From: Candidatus Pacearchaeota archaeon
Lineage (GTDB): Archaea > Nanoarchaeota > Nanoarchaeia > Pacearchaeales > GW2011-AR1
Reading direction: 5' to 3'
Length of the DNA: 7,460 nucleotides
Assembly: GCA_002686195.1 (NCBI GenBank)
Contig: NZAS01000205.1
Span: forward strand, 1-7,460
Position 1 is the stretch's first letter. Each line of letters begins with the position of its first letter. The notes under the pieces are model-generated. The model searched no databases. It was not told the origin of the DNA and worked only from the letters and a program-made list of their open reading frames with translations. This document shows positions 4,861 to 7,460 of this stretch, piece after piece. The position numbers and the translations under genes are program-made.

Positions 4861-5074
4861 TAAGGTTTGATGGAGAAACAAAAGAAGATGAAATTTAGGG
4901 GCCGCAGATTCATGACCTGTGGAAAAGACGAACAGGAAAACAAAGAACCTATGTGCTTATTAGCTTGCCGGATTCGTTCACATATGGTTATACTGAGAGT
5001 GTCTTCATAATAACGGCAGTCAGAAGATTACTCGTAACCTTTTTTCGTTCCCCTTATTTTATATAGGAATAAAT
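4861..5074 (+). other. Intergenic region with a weak 46-codon frame
   Basis: This 214-base spacer follows tRNA-Thr. A frame of 46 codons runs from ATG 4870 to TAA 5010 with AAGG four bases upstream; its product is basic with three Cys and resembles nothing I know. A second frame over the same DNA stays open to 5067 (… YVLISLPDSFTYGY …) but lacks an ATG. Neither is convincing. The region may be a decayed gene plus the promoter and leader of the 236-aa gene. Confidence 0.4.
4965..4994 (+). promoter_or_regulatory. Candidate promoter for the 236-aa gene cluster
   Basis: TTGCCG (4965-4970) and TATACT (4989-4994) match the sigma70 consensus at four and five positions with an 18-base spacer. Transcription would start near 5001, about 74 bases before the start codon at 5075. 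It lies inside the weak 46-codon frame. Confidence 0.3.
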
Positions 5075-5785
5075 ATGCGCAAAGATATGGACAAGGTTCT
5101 TGTTACTACACCTCGTGTTGGGTCTAGTATTAAGAACAGAGAAATAAAAGAAGCAAGAAGAAGCGCAAGAGAGGGAGATTACGATAATCTTCCCAGCTAT
5201 TCATCCATGAAGCCAAAGACAGGCGGTTGGGATGATAGAAAAAGTCTTAACGAATATCTAAACCCTCTTGTTCGTTATCTTGCAAAAAACTGTGGACGAC
5301 CCTGGGATAAGGTTTATTCTGAAATATGTGAGAACATGGACCGCAGAGGAATTGTTCAAGCCCATATCTTTCAACACTTGTTTGATTACGTTGAACGCAA
5401 TCCTGTTTTTAAGGATGGTAAGCCACATAGCACAGGCTATGGAGGCTTGAATCGTTTGTATAAAAATGGATGGAGTTTTTATGTAGATAAAAACGGAACG
5501 CTTAAAGAGCCGAAAGAAAAGCGCCCACCTTGGAGGGAGAAGAAAGACAATCCAAACCTTATTAAGACGGATGATGAATCTGTCCTATTTCTCAAAAGAG
5601 ATAACGATGCCACTTGGTTTAGGGTTTCTTTGGAGGATTGGCCTGATGTTGCTTTGTCTGCATATTATGTTTACGAAGGCCCAAAGTGGGTTATTGATAT
5701 TTTGGGTACCAATAAAGTTAGTGGCCGTAAAGTTGTATTAAATACTCTTTCCAAGAAGGAAAAGAAAGCCATTGGTATTAAATGA
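5075..5785 (+). CDS. Hypothetical protein with GRPWDKVYSEI motif, 236 aa
   Basis: The recognisable part is residues 58-106: LNEYLNPLVRYLAKNCGRPW followed by DKVYSEICENMD and then a VQAHIFQHLFDYV helix. From memory this 'L-x-P-L-x-R-(F/Y)-L-x-x-x-x-G-R-P-W-x-x-V-(Y/F)-S-E-I' block is a repeated hypothetical family in phages and in bacteria such as Planctomycetes and Myxococcota, of unknown function. A basic Arg-rich start (1-35), a Tyr/Gly-rich beta stretch (GYGGLNRLYKNGWSFYVD at 121-138) and a C-terminal domain (168-227) follow. TAGGA lies six bases before the ATG. The stop overlaps the next start as ATGA. I saw no catalytic motif. Confidence 0.85.
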   Translation: MRKDMDKVLVTTPRVGSSIKNREIKEARRSAREGDYDNLPSYSSMKPKTGGWDDRKSLNEYLNPLVRYLAKNCGRPWDKVYSEICENMDRRGIVQAHIFQHLFDYVERNPVFKDGKPHSTGYGGLNRLYKNGWSFYVDKNGTLKEPKEKRPPWREKKDNPNLIKTDDESVLFLKRDNDATWFRVSLEDWPDVALSAYYVYEGPKWVIDILGTNKVSGRKVVLNTLSKKEKKAIGIK

Positions 5786-5958
5786 AATACTTTCGCATCG
5801 AAGCCTTGGTTGATGACCAGGCAGAAACGATTTTTATAGAAGCTTTAAAGTTTTCAAAAAAACGTATAAGAAAAATCTTAAAAGAAGTCCATCCAGAATG
5901 GAATATAAAAACAATTAAATCAGTTGATACTTTATCAGATAAAGAAAGGAAGAAATAA
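5782..5958 (+). CDS. Hypothetical protein, 58 aa, coupled to both neighbours
   Basis: The ATG overlaps the stop of the 236-aa gene as ATGA and the TAA directly abuts the next ATG, so the three genes form one translationally coupled run. The protein is small and lysine-rich: a beta-like start MKYFRIEALVDDQAETIFI, a basic amphipathic helix (EALKFSKKRIRKILKEV at 20-36) and a short polar end. No family is recognised. The 'strand, helix, K-x-K-x-I' layout and neighbours suggest a regulatory or accessory phage protein; this is a guess. Confidence 0.8.
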   Translation: MKYFRIEALVDDQAETIFIEALKFSKKRIRKILKEVHPEWNIKTIKSVDTLSDKERKK

Positions 5959-6195
5959 ATGGATGATACATATGTTTATGTTACTGTAAAGCTACACCTC
6001 AAGCCTGGACAAACGGAAGATTCTATTCAAGAGATTATTCAAGAGTGTGATTATAGCTTTGTTCATAATGATATTGTTGAACATGAAATTGTTGAAATTA
6101 TTGATACACAAATACCAGAAGAAGAAACCTCTCTTGAGGTAGACTTTGTTGATCCATTTGATGTATCTGATTTGTTTTTTTGGAGATTAGAATGA
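5959..6195 (+). CDS. Conserved phage-type small acidic protein, 78 aa
   Basis: The start VYVTVKLHLKPG (6-17), then ECDYSFVHNDIVEHEIVEI (29-47) fits a family of small phage/plasmid proteins that I remember by 'Y-V-x-V-K' and 'E-M-D-Y-S-F-x-(H/Y)-x-x-I-x-x-(T/H)-E-I-(V/I)-(D/E)'. Function is unknown. The protein is strongly acidic, with a 30-residue tail rich in Glu and Asp. AGGAAG, located within the end of the previous gene, is the ribosome site. The stop overlaps the next gene as ATGA. Confidence 0.82.
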   Translation: MDDTYVYVTVKLHLKPGQTEDSIQEIIQECDYSFVHNDIVEHEIVEIIDTQIPEEETSLEVDFVDPFDVSDLFFWRLE

Positions 6196-6431
6196 ATACT
6201 CATGATTACAGCGCCAGAGAGTGGGGTCGCAATTATAACATACTCGGAACAGAAGATGAAGGTCTGTCCATTAGAATTGCTGGTTGGGGAGGGGGCATTT
6301 CCAATAATGATTATATTATCTTGAAAAACGGAAACGATACAACCCGCTATCAAATAGAGAATATAGAATATAAACGTGATCCTCCAGATATGTGGTTTGC
6401 TTCGGCCACCTTTTCGCCAAGAGAAAGTTAA
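6192..6431 (+). CDS. Conserved phage-type small protein, 79 aa
   Basis: The sequence contains SAREWGRNYNILG (7-19), IAGWGGGISNNDYIILKNG (29-47), TTRYQIENIEYKRDPPDMW (50-68) and a final ATFSPR (72-77). I remember a short beta-barrel-like family of phage and bacterial proteins with 'G-W-G-x-G-I-x-x-G-D-(Y/F)-(I/L)-(I/L)-L', 'T-R-Y-x-(I/V)' and 'D-P-P-D-M-W', of unknown function; length and motif order agree here. GGAG stands six bases before ATG 6192, which overlaps the previous TGA. An in-frame TTG at 6180 is a less likely start. Confidence 0.86.
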   Translation: MNTHDYSAREWGRNYNILGTEDEGLSIRIAGWGGGISNNDYIILKNGNDTTRYQIENIEYKRDPPDMWFASATFSPRES

Positions 6432-6460
6432 TAACTTTTTTTAAAACTACTTTCTACATC

Positions 6461-6485
6461 AACTATACCCTAAGTGGATAGTTTT
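6461..6485 (+). terminator. Weak hairpin with short T run
   Basis: AACTAT (6461-6466) pairs with ATAGTT (6478-6483), with an extra C-C/G-G pairing inside and one unpaired A, then TTTT (6482-6485, sharing two bases with the stem). It lies in the 91-base gap between the 79-aa and 56-aa genes. Stem and T run are both short, so it may only reduce read-through or be chance in AT-rich DNA. Confidence 0.3.
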
Positions 6486-6522
6486 GTAATTTCACAGAGG
6501 CAGACAATGGACGGAGTAAATA

Positions 6523-6693
6523 ATGGGTCCTAAATTTTTTCAAACAATAATGGGTCAAAGGTTCTTTGAAGGAACCGTTCCGGCTGTTCTTAAACAAATT
6601 AAACAACTTAATGATAATATCGAAAGACTAAATGAAAATTTGGAAAAGCTTTTTGAAGAAAGGCTTGACAGCGATGGAAAAAAGGAAGATTAG
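6523..6693 (+). CDS. Conserved phage-type small protein, 56 aa
   Basis: A GGAG site six bases upstream leads into a 56-codon frame. The N-terminus FFQTIMGQRFFEGTVP (5-20) matches, from memory, a small phage family with 'F-F-x-T-x-M-G-x-(K/R)-F-(Y/F)-E-x-T-x-P'. The rest is a helix with heptad spacing of Leu and Ile (ending LNENLEKLFEE), which suggests a coiled coil. Function is unknown. The TAG stop is two bases before the next start, so the two genes are probably co-translated. Confidence 0.82.
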   Translation: MGPKFFQTIMGQRFFEGTVPAVLKQIKQLNDNIERLNENLEKLFEERLDSDGKKED

Positions 6694-6695
6694 AA

Positions 6696-7007
6696 ATGGG
6701 TTTTTTTAGCTGGAATTGTAATGAGTGTAAGCATCCTATGTTAAGCGTTTATGCCACGAACGAAACTAATTCGTGGATGAACAATGTTACCATTGTTAGG
6801 CCAGGACGTGACCCTATTCATGGGAGTTATGATGGATATGGTAGGGTAGATTGTTATGAGATCAATTGGGATGATGGTTGCTGCTGTTATCACGAAGCAT
6901 GTTGGACTAAAGCCGGAAAGCCTACTGCGTGGGTAGAGTCTGATTATGCCGACGATCAAGGCTTCTTCTTTGATGATCCAGAACATGATATGGAGTGTCC
7001 ACTATGA
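6696..7007 (+). CDS. Cys-rich conserved phage-type protein, 103 aa
   Basis: The protein opens MGFFSWNCNECKHP, a start that I recognise from a family common in phages and some bacteria. Cys8, Cys11 and His13 plus Cys62-64, His66 and Cys69 could bind zinc. Other typical elements are GSYDGYGRVD (43-52), CYHEACWTKAGKPTAW (64-79) and ADDQGFFFD (85-93). Function is unknown. AAGGA lies about nine bases upstream. Its TGA overlaps the next ATG. The run of three Cys at 62-64 is unusual for a cytosolic protein unless metal bound. Confidence 0.86.
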   Translation: MGFFSWNCNECKHPMLSVYATNETNSWMNNVTIVRPGRDPIHGSYDGYGRVDCYEINWDDGCCCYHEACWTKAGKPTAWVESDYADDQGFFFDDPEHDMECPL

Positions 7008-7270
7008 GCAATACACAAGAAGTATATGATATTCAGCTTTCCTTAACAAGAGGGGAGGCAGACCTGCTTTTAGACGCTCTTGAAGCGTATGGTTTAGAGG
7101 CGCATAATTCTGCTGCATATACCGGAAGCACAGACGAGTTAAAAGTTGTAGATTCAGTTGACAATATTGTGTCTATGATTACGCTTTGTGTGGTAGAACA
7201 AGAGCCTTCTGTCGAAGAAGGCATTGATTTTCAAAATAAAAGCAAATGGCTTTACCATAAAGGCGGCTGA
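7004..7270 (+). CDS. Hypothetical small protein, 88 aa
   Basis: I begin this gene at ATG 7004, which overlaps the previous stop as ATGA and has GGAG eight bases upstream; the GTG at 6995 is less likely. The product has a strand (YDIQLSLTRG at 8-17), a strong amphipathic helix (EADLLLDALEAYGLEAH at 18-34) and another helix around 50-65. It resembles short phage helix-rich proteins with 'L-x-x-x-x-A-x-x-L-L-D-A-L' but I cannot name a family. It ends eight bases before tRNA-Lys. Confidence 0.8.
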   Translation: MSNTQEVYDIQLSLTRGEADLLLDALEAYGLEAHNSAAYTGSTDELKVVDSVDNIVSMITLCVVEQEPSVEEGIDFQNKSKWLYHKGG

Positions 7271-7278
7271 TTAAACAT

Positions 7279-7354
7279 GGGGAATTAGCTCAACTGGGAG
7301 AGCAACGGACTTTTAATCCGTAGGTTCAGGGTTCGAGTCCCTGTGGACCCACCA
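7279..7354 (+). tRNA. tRNA-Lys (TTT) with mismatched acceptor stem
   Basis: D arm (GCTC/GAGC), anticodon stem ACGGA/TCCGT with loop CTTTTAA, T arm CAGGG/CCCTG, discriminator A and encoded CCA are all intact, giving Lys with anticodon TTT. The acceptor stem is not: GGGGAAT (7279-7285) faces TGGACCC (7344-7350), so only the first three G-C pairs form and positions 4-7 are G-A, A-G, A-G and T-T. The 3' strand looks like a normal tRNA-Lys; the 5' strand does not. The gene may be chimeric, decayed, edited or specialised. Confidence 0.85.
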
Positions 7355-7374
7355 TTTGAATATAAGGACAGAAA

Positions 7375-7460
7375 ATGAATGAAGAAAATGATAAGAAACT
7401 CGTTAAGGCATTTCCCCTCCTCTATGGAGACAGGAACGCACCGATGCAATCAACCGCTAT
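7375..7460 (+). CDS. Conserved phage-type protein, start only
   Basis: Twenty-eight codons are visible before the window ends. AAGGA lies six bases before the ATG. The visible start, ending FPLLYGDRNAPMQSTA, matches a phage and bacterial family that I remember as '(Y/F)-P-x-(I/L)-(F/Y)-x-(D/G)-R-x-x-x-M-x-x-(T/S)-A-M-x-x-G', whose function is unknown. It follows tRNA-Lys by 20 bases and likely shares its transcript. Only the N-terminus is seen, so length and domains cannot be judged. Confidence 0.85.
   Translation, partial: MNEENDKKLVKAFPLLYGDRNAPMQSTA

Noticed and set aside
6741..6986. Minus-strand open frame of 81 codons
   Set aside because: It lies opposite the conserved Cys-rich gene and lacks a start signal.
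3757..7354. tRNA genes as prophage attachment sites
   Set aside because: No integrase or duplicated tRNA 3' end is visible, and the four tRNAs are scattered inside one transcription cluster as in large lytic phages.

Overview
The window looks like part of a large tailed-bacteriophage genome (or a phage-derived element) with a low-GC genome and a bacterial host. Evidence: very dense small genes, many joined by 4-base ATGA overlaps; clear Shine-Dalgarno sites; four tRNA genes with encoded CCA ends scattered between the small genes; and several proteins that I recognise from memory as small families of unknown function common in phage and virome sequences. No capsid, tail, polymerase, terminase or integrase gene is present, so virus type and lifestyle cannot be read here. 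The Asp-rich lipoprotein repeats at the left edge recall repeats I associate with Myxococcota/Deltaproteobacteria-like bacteria, a weak host hint only.

Left part (1-3335). A lipoprotein gene with 30-base tandem repeats runs off the left edge on the minus strand. A 143-aa basic protein on the plus strand ends one base from the end of a convergent minus-strand operon. In transcription order (3335 down to 733) that operon encodes a 301-aa charged protein, an ExbB/TolQ/MotA-like membrane protein, an ExbD/MotB-like protein with a membrane-anchored beta-rich outer domain, and a protein with two membrane helices and a conserved-looking soluble domain. I infer a proton-motive-force-driven membrane complex. 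This is the most interesting content of the window; its job is unknown to me.

Middle (3342-4860). A good sigma70-type promoter starts the rightward cluster: a 74-aa protein, tRNA-Met/Ile2 (CAT), a stem-loop followed by a tiny ORF with a very strong ribosome site, a 63-aa basic protein, tRNA-Asn (GTT), a strong AT-rich hairpin terminator, a 33-aa membrane peptide overlapping a 117-aa phage-type protein, and tRNA-Thr (TGT).

Right part (4861-7460). After a 214-base spacer with no convincing gene comes a run of coupled small genes (236, 58, 78, 79, 56, 103 and 88 aa), then tRNA-Lys (TTT), whose acceptor stem pairs at only three of seven positions, and the start of a phage-type gene cut by the right edge. 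All four tRNAs read codons starting with A, which fits support of translation of an AT-rich genome. No stretch of more than 300 bases lacks a gene.
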